34,171 nucleotides of DNA from Planctomycetota bacterium (GTDB taxonomy: Bacteria > Planctomycetota > Phycisphaerae > UBA1845). The stretch is from positions 1-34,171 of the forward strand of contig JAJRSP010000047.1 of assembly GCA_024278775.1 (NCBI GenBank), read 5' to 3'. The notes below the pieces were generated by a model. The model had not been told where the DNA came from. It saw nothing but the letters and a program-made list of their open reading frames with translations, and did not search any database. Of the stretch, positions 15,210 through 24,028 are shown piece after piece. A program made the translations under genes and the position numbers. Within the stretch, counting starts at the first letter, position 1, and each line of letters begins with the position of its first letter.

Positions 15210-15307
15210 ATTCCAGCGGGGTGCTGACGGAGCGGTTCCTACCCATTGACAAAGAGGATCCAAGTTTGCGCGCGGCACAGAGTCGAAAATGGAAGCCGAG
15301 CAAGTAG
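15206..15307 (+). CDS. 33-codon frame overlapping the previous stop; probable frameshifted C-terminus
   Basis: GTG 15206 overlaps the previous TGA (GTGA) and opens 33 codons ending at TAG 15305-15307: residues NSSGVLTERFLPID and later SLRAAQSRKWKPSK. Composition and third-position GC look coding, but the product has no helix, signal or known motif. The simplest reading is that it is the true C-terminus of the 587-residue pilus-cluster protein. One added T in the TTT run at 15203-15205 would give a continuous frame through RSPFVNSSGVL. A translationally coupled small ORF is the alternative. Confidence 0.4.
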   Translation: MNSSGVLTERFLPIDKEDPSLRAAQSRKWKPSK

Positions 15308-15351
15308 GCCGGAGACACGATGGGCACCAGTGTGGACTGCATCCAGGAAAG

Positions 15352-15389
15352 GGGCTCTGAGGGCTTGCGAGTGCCACCTCTCAGCCCTA
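15352..15389 (+). terminator. imperfect hairpin between the pilus gene and the secretin gene
   Basis: GGGCTCTGAGG pairs with CCTCTCAGCCC around a 14-nt loop, with a 2x2 internal mismatch. No T-tract follows. It may partly separate the secretin gene from the three genes before it. The rest of 15308-15604 shows no gene; a ribosome-binding GAGGAGGAG lies just before the secretin start. Confidence 0.3.
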
Positions 15390-15604
15390 GAATCCACCGT
15401 TCCAGGGTCCGGGTTGGTTCCGGATGTACCGGCTGAAGGGATTCTGCTTTTGTCGAGGCGCTCGGTCGGTGCCGCTGGGCGTGGTGCGCGTTGGGAAGTT
15501 AGCGACAGTCTGAGCCGGTTTCGGGTATATGTGGGCGTTACGGAGGGGTTCTGTGGCGTACGGCTCGAAGTGGCAGGTAGGCGGTCATCGAGGAGGAGTA
15601 TCCG

Positions 15605-18600
15605 TTGAATAGCTTCAAGATAACTGTGGGCGTAGCGATTGTGACTGCGATGCTCATGGTGATGATGCCGGCTGCCGTCGTGCGTGCCGACGAGGGCGAA
15701 ACGCTTCGTCAGTCTGTCGCACTTTTTGAGGCCGGGGAGTACCTCGCCGCGCAAGAGCTGCTGGTGGGTATCGATCGTTCACAATTGTCCGAGTCTGATC
15801 AGACGCGTCGCGACGACTACCTCAACCGGGTCCAGGTGGCGATCACCATGCAGGAAAAGGGCATGCGTGATCTTGAAGATGCTGAAACGGCGTTGGCTTC
15901 TAACGACCAGACCGCTGCGCGACGTCTGCTCCGGGCGGTTCTGGCTAACGAGTATGTATCGCCAAAGGTCCGTGTGGCGAGCGAAACGCTTCTGGGAAAC
16001 ATGCGCAGCGGTGACGGTGGTGGCGGTAATGACAGTGGTAACGGTGGTGACAGTGCGGTGTTGGCAGCCCAAACCAACGAACCGGATGACTCACCTCCCA
16101 TGACGACGCCTGACGTGGATCGCGCTCGCACGTTGTCTGCGGAGGCGAACGACGCGCTGGATGCCGGTCGCTACGCGGAGGCCGAGCGTCTGTTCTCCGA
16201 GGCCTTGACCTTGGTGGCTGGTTTTCCGGAGGCGGTGGATGGTTTGTCGCGCGTGCGGGATGCACAGATCAACGCAGCGGGTTCGCGTGCCGAATCGCTG
16301 ATCGACCAAATCCGCAGAGAGGATCGCATCAACTGGCAGCGTACCGTTGCAGAGTATCGTGATGTAGAGAAGGCGATTCACGCCGAGGTGGAAGCGGAGC
16401 GGTTTGACCAGGCCCGGCAACTCAGGGTGCGCGCAGGCCAAGTCGTGGAGTCTGGAAAGCAGTTCGCCGATCCGCTATCCAAGTACGAAAGCTTGCGGGA
16501 TGAGTATGAGACGCTCTCGGCGGAGCTGGAACGGCGTTTCCGTGAATACAACGAGCGGGTGGTGGCCGAAACCCGCCGTGCGGTGGAGGAGGAACGGCGA
16601 CAGCGCTTGGCGCAGGATGCGGAGACGCGGGCCCGTCAGGTGGCCAGTCTTATGGATCAAGCCATACAGCACCGCAAGGACGGTGATCTGGATGCGGCCA
16701 TCAACGTGCTTCATCAGGTGAGCGTGATTGATCCGCACAACCAAAGTGCCCGGTGGCTCACGGATGAGCTGGTGGAACGCCGCGATATGCGACGCAGCCG
16801 AGAGCTACGGGAGGAATTGTATGAGAAAACTCAGAGGGTATTGCAGCAGGTGGAAGAGGCGAAGATCCCCTGGCATGAGGAGATTCGCTATCCCGATAAC
16901 TGGCCCGAGTTGATTTCTCAACCCGAGCGACAGGGGCCGGGTGCGCCCCGGAACCGACGACTCATCTCGGCGTTGAACCAGAAGGTGTCCGTGCATTTTG
17001 CCGACGCGACCTTCGGAGACGTGATGGAGCAAATCGCGACGACTCATCGTTTGCCGATCGTCGTCAACTGGCACGATTTAAAACGCGGTGGCGTGGATGT
17101 TGACGCGCCGATCGATCTGCGCATCCCCACAGAGATCACCTTGAAAAAAGTGTTGACAGAGGTTCTGGAGCAAGCCGGTGGCGGCATGGTGGATGTGGGT
17201 TTTTCGCTTGCCGACGGTATCATCAAGGTCGCCACTCAGGACACATTGGACCACGAGACGTACTCGGCCATCTATGACATTTCGGATTTGCTCATGGAGA
17301 TTCCGGTCTTCAATGACGCGCCCATGATGGATCTTCGTGATGCGAGCCGCAATGCAAAGGTTTCTCCACGTGCACAGGCGCAGGAGCGTCCCTGGCTCTA
17401 CGGCGACGATGACGATGACGTGAACGAGGAAGACCCAGGCCGCCGAAGTCGCGTTCGCCAAATCATTAGTATTCTTCAGGACAATGTATTTCCGGATAGT
17501 TGGAAGGACCGCGGCGGTACTATCGGCACGATTGACGAGTTCAACGGTCAACTCGTGATCACTCAGAACTCCGCAGGTCAGCAGAAAATCAGCAGTCTAT
17601 TGGGCAAGCTTCGCGAGCAGCGAGCGGTTCAGATAGCCGTGGATGCCCGTTTCATCACGGTGTCCAGCCACTACCTGGAAGAGATGGGTATAGACCTCAA
17701 TATCGTACTGAATTCGGGTAGTGCCGGTTTCGATTTTGTGCCGGGTACCGGCGGTGGCACCGTGACGGATCCCGTGTTGGGTAACAACCTGCTCCTGCCA
17801 CGTTCGTTCTCTCGTCTTGGTTTTGTCCCCAACACCCCGGGTTTGGGCAACGCGTTGGCGACACCAGGTGGAGACATCAATCAGCCGTTCACGCAGCCCT
17901 TTCTCACGCCGCCCGTTTCTGGTGGAAGTGGCAGTCGGGGGACTCCGGTTCCAGTGATTGGCAACGTGCTCGGTTTTACCGACCCTGCGAATCTGGGTAG
18001 CGACGTCCCGGGAACTTTTGCCGGAAATACCGTGGGCCCGGCGCTGAGCATTTTTGGGAGCTTTCTCGATAACATCCAGGTTGATTTCCTGATTCGAGCG
18101 ACGCAGGCCGACTCGCGCACGACGGTGCTCACGGCACCGCGGTTGGTTCTCTTCAACGGGCAGCGATCGTGGGTGGCGGTGACCATCCAGCAGAACTTTG
18201 TGAGTACGCTCAACCCGGTGGTGGCGACCGGGGCGGTGGCTCAGGAACCACAGACTGGAACGATTGACTCGGGGGCCGTACTCGATGTGAACGCGACAGT
18301 CACGGCCGACAAGCGATATGTCACGATCACGGTTCGTCCCGGTATCACGCGACTGCTCGACTTGCAGACCATTCCATTTAGTGGCGGTGGTGCCGGCGGC
18401 GGATTTGGAGGCGGGACGGCGCTGGCCGCATTTATTCAGTTGCCGACCCTCTCAAGTCAGCGGGTGCAAACGACGGTCTCTATCCCCGATGGTGGCACAC
18501 TGTTAATCGGTGGACAAAAGCTCGCTAGCGAAACCGAGGTGGAGGCGGGGGTGCCGGTCCTCTCCAAGATTCCGTTGCTTAAGCGGGCCTATTCCGCGCG

Positions 18601-18706
18601 TTCGATGGTTAAGGATGAGCAGACGCTTCTCATCTTAATCAAGCCGAAAATCCTCATCCAATCCGAGCAAGAGGAGCTGGCGTTTCCGTCCTTCTCCCGC
18701 GGATAA
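15605..18706 (+). CDS. pilQ: PilQ/GspD-type secretin
   Basis: A 1033-residue outer-membrane secretin. The signal peptide (about 1-28, ending AAVVRA) leads into a long helical, TPR-like region (about 35-440) split by a Gly/Asn linker (about 137-150) and containing a charged coiled coil (about 290-340). STN/N-type domains begin near 460 (VSVHFADATFGDVMEQIA). The secretin domain (about 675-1020) has AVDARFITVSSHYLEEMGID, TVLTAPRLVLFNGQRSWVAV, the VPVLSKIPLLKRAY signature and the closing LLILIKPKI strand. A Gly/Pro-rich insertion (about 705-810) enlarges the gate region. It would form the channel through which a pilus or pseudopilus, or its cargo, crosses the outer membrane. TTG 15605 is supported by GAGGAGGAG at 15591-15599 and the signal peptide. 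It closes the pilM cluster; no pilus ATPase or pilin lies nearby. Confidence 0.92.
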   Translation: MNSFKITVGVAIVTAMLMVMMPAAVVRADEGETLRQSVALFEAGEYLAAQELLVGIDRSQLSESDQTRRDDYLNRVQVAITMQEKGMRDLEDAETALASNDQTAARRLLRAVLANEYVSPKVRVASETLLGNMRSGDGGGGNDSGNGGDSAVLAAQTNEPDDSPPMTTPDVDRARTLSAEANDALDAGRYAEAERLFSEALTLVAGFPEAVDGLSRVRDAQINAAGSRAESLIDQIRREDRINWQRTVAEYRDVEKAIHAEVEAERFDQARQLRVRAGQVVESGKQFADPLSKYESLRDEYETLSAELERRFREYNERVVAETRRAVEEERRQRLAQDAETRARQVASLMDQAIQHRKDGDLDAAINVLHQVSVIDPHNQSARWLTDELVERRDMRRSRELREELYEKTQRVLQQVEEAKIPWHEEIRYPDNWPELISQPERQGPGAPRNRRLISALNQKVSVHFADATFGDVMEQIATTHRLPIVVNWHDLKRGGVDVDAPIDLRIPTEITLKKVLTEVLEQAGGGMVDVGFSLADGIIKVATQDTLDHETYSAIYDISDLLMEIPVFNDAPMMDLRDASRNAKVSPRAQAQERPWLYGDDDDDVNEEDPGRRSRVRQIISILQDNVFPDSWKDRGGTIGTIDEFNGQLVITQNSAGQQKISSLLGKLREQRAVQIAVDARFITVSSHYLEEMGIDLNIVLNSGSAGFDFVPGTGGGTVTDPVLGNNLLLPRSFSRLGFVPNTPGLGNALATPGGDINQPFTQPFLTPPVSGGSGSRGTPVPVIGNVLGFTDPANLGSDVPGTFAGNTVGPALSIFGSFLDNIQVDFLIRATQADSRTTVLTAPRLVLFNGQRSWVAVTIQQNFVSTLNPVVATGAVAQEPQTGTIDSGAVLDVNATVTADKRYVTITVRPGITRLLDLQTIPFSGGGAGGGFGGGTALAAFIQLPTLSSQRVQTTVSIPDGGTLLIGGQKLASETEVEAGVPVLSKIPLLKRAYSARSMVKDEQTLLILIKPKILIQSEQEELAFPSFSRG

Positions 18707-18720
18707 CATCGGGCAGTGCC

Positions 18721-18741
18721 GTACGCCGTACGCCGTACGCC
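18721..18741. repeat. tandem repeat of GTACGCC (3 copies)
   Basis: Three exact head-to-tail copies of the 7-mer GTACGCC begin 15 bp after the secretin stop, followed by a degenerate fourth (GTGCGGG). It lies in the 87-bp gap before the YdjY-domain gene. Each unit contains palindromic GTAC. Function unknown; replication slippage is enough to explain it. Confidence 0.6.
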
Positions 18742-18793
18742 GTGCGGGGTGCCGTTGACGGCTTGGTGGTGCGTGATTCCCAGGGTGTGACCT

Positions 18794-19714
18794 GTGCGTG
18801 GTATCGTGTGCTCAACTTTCTTAGCGCTGGCTCTGGCGGTGTCCGCACAAGCGGGGCCGGTCTCTCGCCAGAACGGGGCCGTTACGAATCACGCTGCTCG
18901 AACCGTAGAGTTTGCACCTGGGGTTCGCATCGACTGGGCGTCGCGCACCGTGGAGGTTCGTGCCAAGGTGACGCTTCGCCGCGGTCCCCTGGAGCTTCTC
19001 GCCTGTTCTCCTCAAACGCGAGAGTATGAAAGTGTGTTGGTTGTAGCCGCGCGGCCGCTGCATATTTATCAGGCGTTGGGGTTGTTGGGAGCCAAGGCCG
19101 GGCATCCGCCGACCTATGACGAAAAAACGCAGGCCGTGATACCTCCCACCGGAGAGGCTGTGACGGTTTCCGTTCGGTTTGGTGAGGGGCCTGCGGCGAG
19201 AGTAGTTCCCGCTCGAGAGTTACTTCGAGTGGCTGATAGTGGTGAACCGACACGGCTTCGATGGGTGTACAGCGGATCGCGCAGGCTCGCCGGCGGTGAG
19301 TTCTCGGCCGACATCGAGGGGACCGTCGCCTGCGTGGTCGATTTCGATAGTGCCGTCCTTTCCTTGGATCGCTCCCACAGTGCCAACAACGACCAGCTCT
19401 GGCTTTCGGCTAACACCCCCAACATTCCTCCCGTAGGAACGGCATGTGTCCTTCTGATTGGCGTGGGTGATGGCGGGACGATCCTCATATCGCTTGATGG
19501 GAAAGGTGTGCTTCGGCGCGGTTCGTCCGTGACGACACCCGGCCGGGTGGCTGCGGAATTAGCCACGAAGAGCCCGAGAACCGTGATTCGTCTGGTGGCG
19601 TTCCGAGATCCACCGACGGAATCGGGCGTTGGCGCTGCCATACGGGCTTTGGTGGCGGCTGGCGTTGATCGAGCCCGCATAAAGACAGCCCTCAAGGTGT
19701 CCGAGAGGTCGTGA
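18794..19714 (+). CDS. secreted YdjY-domain protein
   Basis: A 306-residue protein with a signal peptide (MRGIVCSTFLALALAVSAQA) and no further membrane helix, so it is probably periplasmic. The stretch REYESVLVVAARPLHIYQAL followed by GAKAGHPP matches the core of YdjY-type domains, a family of unknown biochemical function common in planctomycetes and named after E. coli YdjY. The second half (about 150-300) is more variable and ends with a thiol-free ExbD-like stretch (VGAAIRALVAAGVDRARIKT). The GTG at 18794 gives a full signal peptide but has only a weak ribosome-binding site. It lies 87 bp after the secretin and 61 bp before kdsD on the same strand, so it could be read from either unit. Confidence 0.7.
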   Translation: MRGIVCSTFLALALAVSAQAGPVSRQNGAVTNHAARTVEFAPGVRIDWASRTVEVRAKVTLRRGPLELLACSPQTREYESVLVVAARPLHIYQALGLLGAKAGHPPTYDEKTQAVIPPTGEAVTVSVRFGEGPAARVVPARELLRVADSGEPTRLRWVYSGSRRLAGGEFSADIEGTVACVVDFDSAVLSLDRSHSANNDQLWLSANTPNIPPVGTACVLLIGVGDGGTILISLDGKGVLRRGSSVTTPGRVAAELATKSPRTVIRLVAFRDPPTESGVGAAIRALVAAGVDRARIKTALKVSERS

Positions 19715-19775
19715 TTTCTACGAGATCGGTTCTGTGGTTGAGGAAGATCGCTGTTCAGGGGATAATGCGGGGCCT

Positions 19776-20810
19776 ATGACTTCTGCCCATGCAAACAGCC
19801 CAACCAGCGTACCGGATGCGGTGGACGACGCGTCGATTCTCGCAAAGGGACGTGCCGTTCTGGTTGCCGAATCAAACGCAATCGGTGACGCCGCCTCACG
19901 TTTGGGCGAATCCTTCGTGGATGCTGTCCGGTTGATTCTCGGTTGTCGGGGGCGCGTCTGTTTGACCGGCGTTGGCAAGGCGGGGCTCATCGGCCACAAA
20001 ATCCAGGCGACGCTCGCGAGCACCGGGACGTTGGCTTACAGCATTCATCCCGTCGAGGCGTTGCACGGTGATCTGGGCATGCTCCACCCGGATGATGTCA
20101 TCGTGGCCTTGAGTAAGAGCGGCGGTTCTGAGCTGGTGCGTCTACTGCCGCGTTTGCGAAAGATCGGGTGCCGCGTCATTTTGCTGACGGCTCACCCGGA
20201 ATCACCCGCGGCCGAATATGCGGATATTGTGCTACACATCGGCGACACCCCGGAGGCGTGCCCGTTGGGGTTGGCACCGAGCAGCTCTACGGCGGCTATG
20301 CTGGCGTTGGGGGACGCTCTCGCGTTGAGTGTGATGGAATTGAAAGCCGTTCAGCCGGAGCAGTATGCGAGTTACCATCCCGGCGGGGCACTCGGCCGTT
20401 TTCTGATGAAGGCCTCCGACGTCATGCGTACGGACGCCGATTGCCCAACCGTGACGCTCGGCGATACGATCGAGTCTTGTTACGCCGCCATGCTCGCCGC
20501 ACCGCGTCGATCCGGGGCCGCGGCGGTGGTGGATGAGATGGGCCGGCTCGTGGGTTTTGTGACCCACGGGGATTTTTTCCGGTTGATGTCTGGTGGGAAG
20601 GGTTGGCGACAAACGGATTCGGTGGCGGATATGATGACCCGCGATCCGAAAAGCGTTCGTGTGGATGCACGAGCGACCGAGGCGTTGGATCTCATGAAAT
20701 GTTTTGCGATTGATGAGCTTCCCGTGGTCGATGAAAGCAATCGACTCGTGGGGATGATCGACATTCAGGACCTCGTGGCCCGTGGTTTCTCCGTAGAGGA
20801 AGAGGCGTAG
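19776..20810 (+). CDS. kdsD: D-arabinose-5-phosphate isomerase (KdsD/KpsF family)
   Basis: This enzyme converts ribulose-5-phosphate to arabinose-5-phosphate, the first committed step to Kdo in lipopolysaccharide, so it implies an outer membrane with LPS. The SIS domain (about 25-170) has CLTGVGKAGLIGHKIQAT, the EALHGDLGMLHPDDVIVALS block with SKSGGS and the LAPSSSTAAMLALGDALA loop, followed by YHPGGALGR with a conserved His. Two CBS domains make up the C-terminal half (about 205-340), as in the standard 320-340 residue enzyme. ATG 19776 (344 residues) is taken as start; an in-frame GTG at 19734 would add 14 residues. It follows the YdjY gene on the same strand and ends in a convergent junction with the S8 protease gene. 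Confidence 0.92.
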   Translation: MTSAHANSPTSVPDAVDDASILAKGRAVLVAESNAIGDAASRLGESFVDAVRLILGCRGRVCLTGVGKAGLIGHKIQATLASTGTLAYSIHPVEALHGDLGMLHPDDVIVALSKSGGSELVRLLPRLRKIGCRVILLTAHPESPAAEYADIVLHIGDTPEACPLGLAPSSSTAAMLALGDALALSVMELKAVQPEQYASYHPGGALGRFLMKASDVMRTDADCPTVTLGDTIESCYAAMLAAPRRSGAAAVVDEMGRLVGFVTHGDFFRLMSGGKGWRQTDSVADMMTRDPKSVRVDARATEALDLMKCFAIDELPVVDESNRLVGMIDIQDLVARGFSVEEEA

Positions 20811-20857
20811 GGCGGCTTGGCCGTCTTGCTCGGTGGTTGCGCTCGCGTGGCCAGCGC

Positions 20858-20894
20858 CCTTCGCCATCACAACACTCCTTCACCATCACAACAC
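20858..20894. repeat. 19-bp-period direct repeat between convergent genes
   Basis: An 18-bp unit, CCTTCGCCATCACAACAC at 20858-20875, recurs at 20877-20894 with one change (G to A). It sits in the 100-bp gap between kdsD and the convergent protease gene. No role is evident. Confidence 0.55.
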
Positions 20895-20910
20895 CGATGT
20901 CTGACTTGGC

Positions 20911-23058
20911 TCAAGGGCAGGGCGTGGGGCCGTCGAGCGCGTAGGGGGTTCCGAGGAAAGCTTGGACGGCCGCCGAAATGTCTTTGAAATTCACGAGGTG
21001 GTTTGGGGTCTCCGGTACAATGTCTGCCTGCGTTTTCAGCGGAGCCGTTGGGGCGTCGAGGAAGCTGAGTACCTCGGCATTGATGTCACGAAAATCTGGC
21101 TGAATGAGTGACCCGTCCTCCGTGAACGGGGCCACTATGTCTCCCCATGTCTGAGTGGTACTTGCGAAAAAAGAGTCGGAGAAGTAGCTCGGAAAATCGC
21201 TCGTGCGGGCAAAGCATGGTTCAAGAACGGTTTCCGTTCGATAGAGTCCGCCGGGCATGATGTCAGGCCCGAAGATTTGCAGCACATCGGTGTCGGACCA
21301 GTCCCGAAACAGGGGGGTGCATTGTAACTGCGCACCGAAAAACTCCGTGGGGGGGGCGGTTGTCACCGAGAAGGTCGAGGGGGCACCCACCCAACGCTGT
21401 GTACCGTTAAAAACGTCGTGCGGCGGGGGAAGGTTCTGGAGTGTCACCCGAATGGCCGCGCGCCGCCCGTCTTGTGGCGGAACGATAGAAAGGTAGCGGT
21501 TCTTGGTCACCGGCACAGGTTCTGCCGCTGTGGGTATGGCATAGGCGCACGTGGAATCCCACTGAAGGGCCCGGTATGCATTGACAAGACCGTATCCGGT
21601 GACGATGTCATATCCGGCATCGCCGAGATCGATGCTGCTTTCTCGCATCACGGTTTCTACCAGATCGGGAGTGATAGTGGGGTTGGCCGCGATCAACAAG
21701 GCGGCGATCCCCGCAGCGTAGGGCGAGGCGTATGACGTGCCCTGCACAAACGTGTAGTCACCGGACGTGAACCCATCGTTCCCCGACCGGTCGGTCGTGA
21801 TGATATCCACACCGGGGGCGACAAAGGCCAACGCATCGCCAATGTTGCTGAAGCTGGCGCGGAGCCCGGAAGCGTTGATCGCGCCGATGGCGTTGACGCT
21901 CGGCAAAGAAGACGGATAGCCCAATTGGGCTGCGCCGTCGTTGCAGGAACTGGCAAAGTGAACCATGCCGTTGGCTTTCGTGCTCGCGTATTGGGAGGCG
22001 ATGGCGGCCGATTCGATGGCGTAGCAGTTGCTGTTGTTTGTGACGCGAGCACCGATGGATTCCGCCCAGGCGAGTGTGTTCACGGTCCAGGCCGATTCGC
22101 TCGTCCACTGGCCTCCGGAGTTGATGTGAATGAAGGTTCGTGCAGAGGTCGTCAGGCAATCCGGGGCAATTCCCGCGGCCCCGATGCCATTGTTGAGAAT
22201 GCCCGATATGCAGCCGGCTACGGTGGTGCCGTGGCCATCGAATGAGGTGACTGGTCCACCGTCGGTGGAGGGATCGCTCGTGGTGTCGGTACCCGGGGTC
22301 AGTTGGTTTAGATCGGGGTGCAACTGATCCACGCCGGAATCGATGACGACCACGATCACAGAGGGATCCCCCGTCGTGATATTCCACGCATCCAACGCGG
22401 ACATATCCGTGCCCGGCGTGCCTCCGAACTGGCCCGTGTTGTCGAGCCCCCAGGCGTCAGAGAAAAGGGGGTCTGTCGGGGCTGCGGCGCTGTGGCCGGT
22501 GAACACCATGTTGGGTTCTGCGAAACGAACTTCGGGCAACTCGGCCAGTGCGTTGGCGACAGCCAAAACCTCAAAACCGTTACGCCGTCCACTCGATAAC
22601 CGGTAGGTGCCGGACATCCCGCCAAAGCGGCTTTCGGCAATGCCGCCGGAGCCGGTACTGAGAAGGATCTGCTCGGCACGCTTCACGTTAACACCGTCTT
22701 CGAAGCCGACGAGGATATCCGGCGTGATGATGAGCGGCCCACCGAACCGGTCGACAAAGACCGGCGAGGCATAGGTGTAGGCTTGTGCCATCGTGGCGAT
22801 GCGAGTGTCGATGTTGGTCGAGGCCACGCCGCCCGCAGAACGCACGAGTGCCCATCCTCCGACGGATTCGGCACCGACCAACTCTGAGGCTACGCCGCCG
22901 TCAGCCTTTCGTACGGCCACCCGCGTCGGATCGAGCGTTAGTGGTCGGGGCTGGTCAAAGTAGTAGTAATGCCACTGGGCCTCCACACGGGTAGCCGTGA
23001 ACGCAAAGATCGCGCACAAGAAAACCGCCCAGGGTGTTGCTGTCCGTACCCCCCGCAA
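20911..23058 (-). CDS. secreted subtilisin-like S8 serine protease with dockerin-like C-terminus
   Basis: A 715-residue exported protease. The signal peptide (about 1-27, ending ATRVEAQ) is followed by an N-terminal region of about 190 residues that resembles an inhibitor/propeptide segment. The catalytic triad is intact: D240 in VVVIDSGVDQLHPDL, H276 in SFDGHGTTVAG and S442 in VQGTSYASPYAAG, with the oxyanion Asn in VTNNSNCYA. After the protease domain (to about residue 490) comes a beta-rich domain and then two dockerin/EF-hand-like helices, DFRDINAEVLSFLD and NFKDISAAVQAFLG, typical of planctomycete secreted proteins. The TTG start at 23058 has GGAGGG 7 nt upstream. It is divergent from an ECF sigma gene 147 bp away, which may control it. 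Confidence 0.92.
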   Translation of the reverse strand: MRGVRTATPWAVFLCAIFAFTATRVEAQWHYYYFDQPRPLTLDPTRVAVRKADGGVASELVGAESVGGWALVRSAGGVASTNIDTRIATMAQAYTYASPVFVDRFGGPLIITPDILVGFEDGVNVKRAEQILLSTGSGGIAESRFGGMSGTYRLSSGRRNGFEVLAVANALAELPEVRFAEPNMVFTGHSAAAPTDPLFSDAWGLDNTGQFGGTPGTDMSALDAWNITTGDPSVIVVVIDSGVDQLHPDLNQLTPGTDTTSDPSTDGGPVTSFDGHGTTVAGCISGILNNGIGAAGIAPDCLTTSARTFIHINSGGQWTSESAWTVNTLAWAESIGARVTNNSNCYAIESAAIASQYASTKANGMVHFASSCNDGAAQLGYPSSLPSVNAIGAINASGLRASFSNIGDALAFVAPGVDIITTDRSGNDGFTSGDYTFVQGTSYASPYAAGIAALLIAANPTITPDLVETVMRESSIDLGDAGYDIVTGYGLVNAYRALQWDSTCAYAIPTAAEPVPVTKNRYLSIVPPQDGRRAAIRVTLQNLPPPHDVFNGTQRWVGAPSTFSVTTAPPTEFFGAQLQCTPLFRDWSDTDVLQIFGPDIMPGGLYRTETVLEPCFARTSDFPSYFSDSFFASTTQTWGDIVAPFTEDGSLIQPDFRDINAEVLSFLDAPTAPLKTQADIVPETPNHLVNFKDISAAVQAFLGTPYALDGPTPCP

Positions 23059-23205
23059 ACCGAAACCCTCCAGTGATCCGCGGCACGCTGTTTGTGCCTG
23101 AACGAGACCTCCATGCTATCATACCCCCAATCGGTTCAAATTCCTATGGTGTAATACGAATATCGAGTTGTTGAGGCCTCGCTCGACGCCAATTGGGGAG
23201 GGATT

Positions 23206-23928
23206 ATGGGCCCGTCCGTGACGCTTGCGGCATCGATTGGACCGGCTGATAATGGGCATATGACTGCTAACGTACGGGTTGTCGTGCCCGCCCAACGCGA
23301 GGAGTCCTCTGACACTGGGGTCGATGATAAGTTCCTGGCTGCGTCGGTTGTAGGTGGAGATCCAGCCGCGCTGCGACAACTACTGTCCAGGTACGACCGG
23401 CTCGTTCGATACACCGTTTTTCACGCTTCCCGCCAACGCTGCCATGACGATCCGCAGTGGCTTGATTCTGTGGCGTCTGCCACGTGGACCGGGTTTGTGC
23501 AATCGCTCAATCGAGCACCAGATCAGCTTCCCAACTCGATTCCGGCCTATTTAGCTCGGATCGCAAAAAACCAGACCGTAAGTGCCCTGCGTAAGAGGGG
23601 TGTGGATGTGGAGTCACTGGATGCTCGTGACGACGAGGTCATCTACGATGTCGATTCTGAGGCCGCCGATCCGCTGGAGGTGTTGTCCAAAGCGGATGAT
23701 TTGGAGGCTCTAAGGGCCTGTTTGGACGCTGTCGTGGCCGATGATCGACCGATGTTGGGACAGTTGGAGGCGATCACGAGCCGGCAGTGGAAGGACGCCG
23801 CCACCGTGCTGGGGATCGCAGAATCCACGCTACGATCGCGCTGGAGCCGATTATTGGACCGTCTGAGGACCTGTATGAAGGCGAAACGACAAAAACATCT
23901 CGCGCCTCCGGGTGGTGGCTGCGACTGA
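23206..23928 (+). CDS. ECF-type RNA polymerase sigma factor
   Basis: A 240-residue sigma-70 family factor of the extracytoplasmic-function type. Region 2 (about 42-115) runs from LLSRYDRLVRYTVFHASRQR through the -10-binding helix SIPAYLARIAKNQTVSALRK. An acidic linker (about 120-155) precedes region 4 (about 160-225), whose helix-turn-helix is QWKDAATVLGIAESTLRSRW. The N-terminal 40 residues look disordered. ATG 23206 follows GGGGAGGGATT, a strong ribosome-binding site. It is divergent from the S8 protease gene and followed 100 bp later by a membrane EF-hand protein that may be its regulator. No zinc-finger anti-sigma gene is adjacent. It resembles the ECF groups that planctomycetes have in large numbers; the group is unassigned. 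Confidence 0.85.
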   Translation: MGPSVTLAASIGPADNGHMTANVRVVVPAQREESSDTGVDDKFLAASVVGGDPAALRQLLSRYDRLVRYTVFHASRQRCHDDPQWLDSVASATWTGFVQSLNRAPDQLPNSIPAYLARIAKNQTVSALRKRGVDVESLDARDDEVIYDVDSEAADPLEVLSKADDLEALRACLDAVVADDRPMLGQLEAITSRQWKDAATVLGIAESTLRSRWSRLLDRLRTCMKAKRQKHLAPPGGGCD

Positions 23929-24028
23929 TAGTGTGGAGATGCGGTATGGAGATGCGGTGTGGACGGAGTGTCGGACTGCGAGGAGATGTCGCTCCTGTGG
24001 GAAGTGACAAAGGAGAAGTGGAGTCTTG

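Noticed and set aside
15246..15608. 120-codon plus-strand frame before the secretin
   Set aside because: Runs into the secretin start in another frame, Arg/Ser-rich, no ribosome-binding site and no motif; a TTGACA-like string inside it lacks a matching -10.
16008..16060. GGTGGTGACAGTG-like short repeats as a CRISPR or VNTR
   Set aside because: They encode a Gly/Asn/Asp/Ser linker within the secretin; spacing and units are irregular and there are no spacers.
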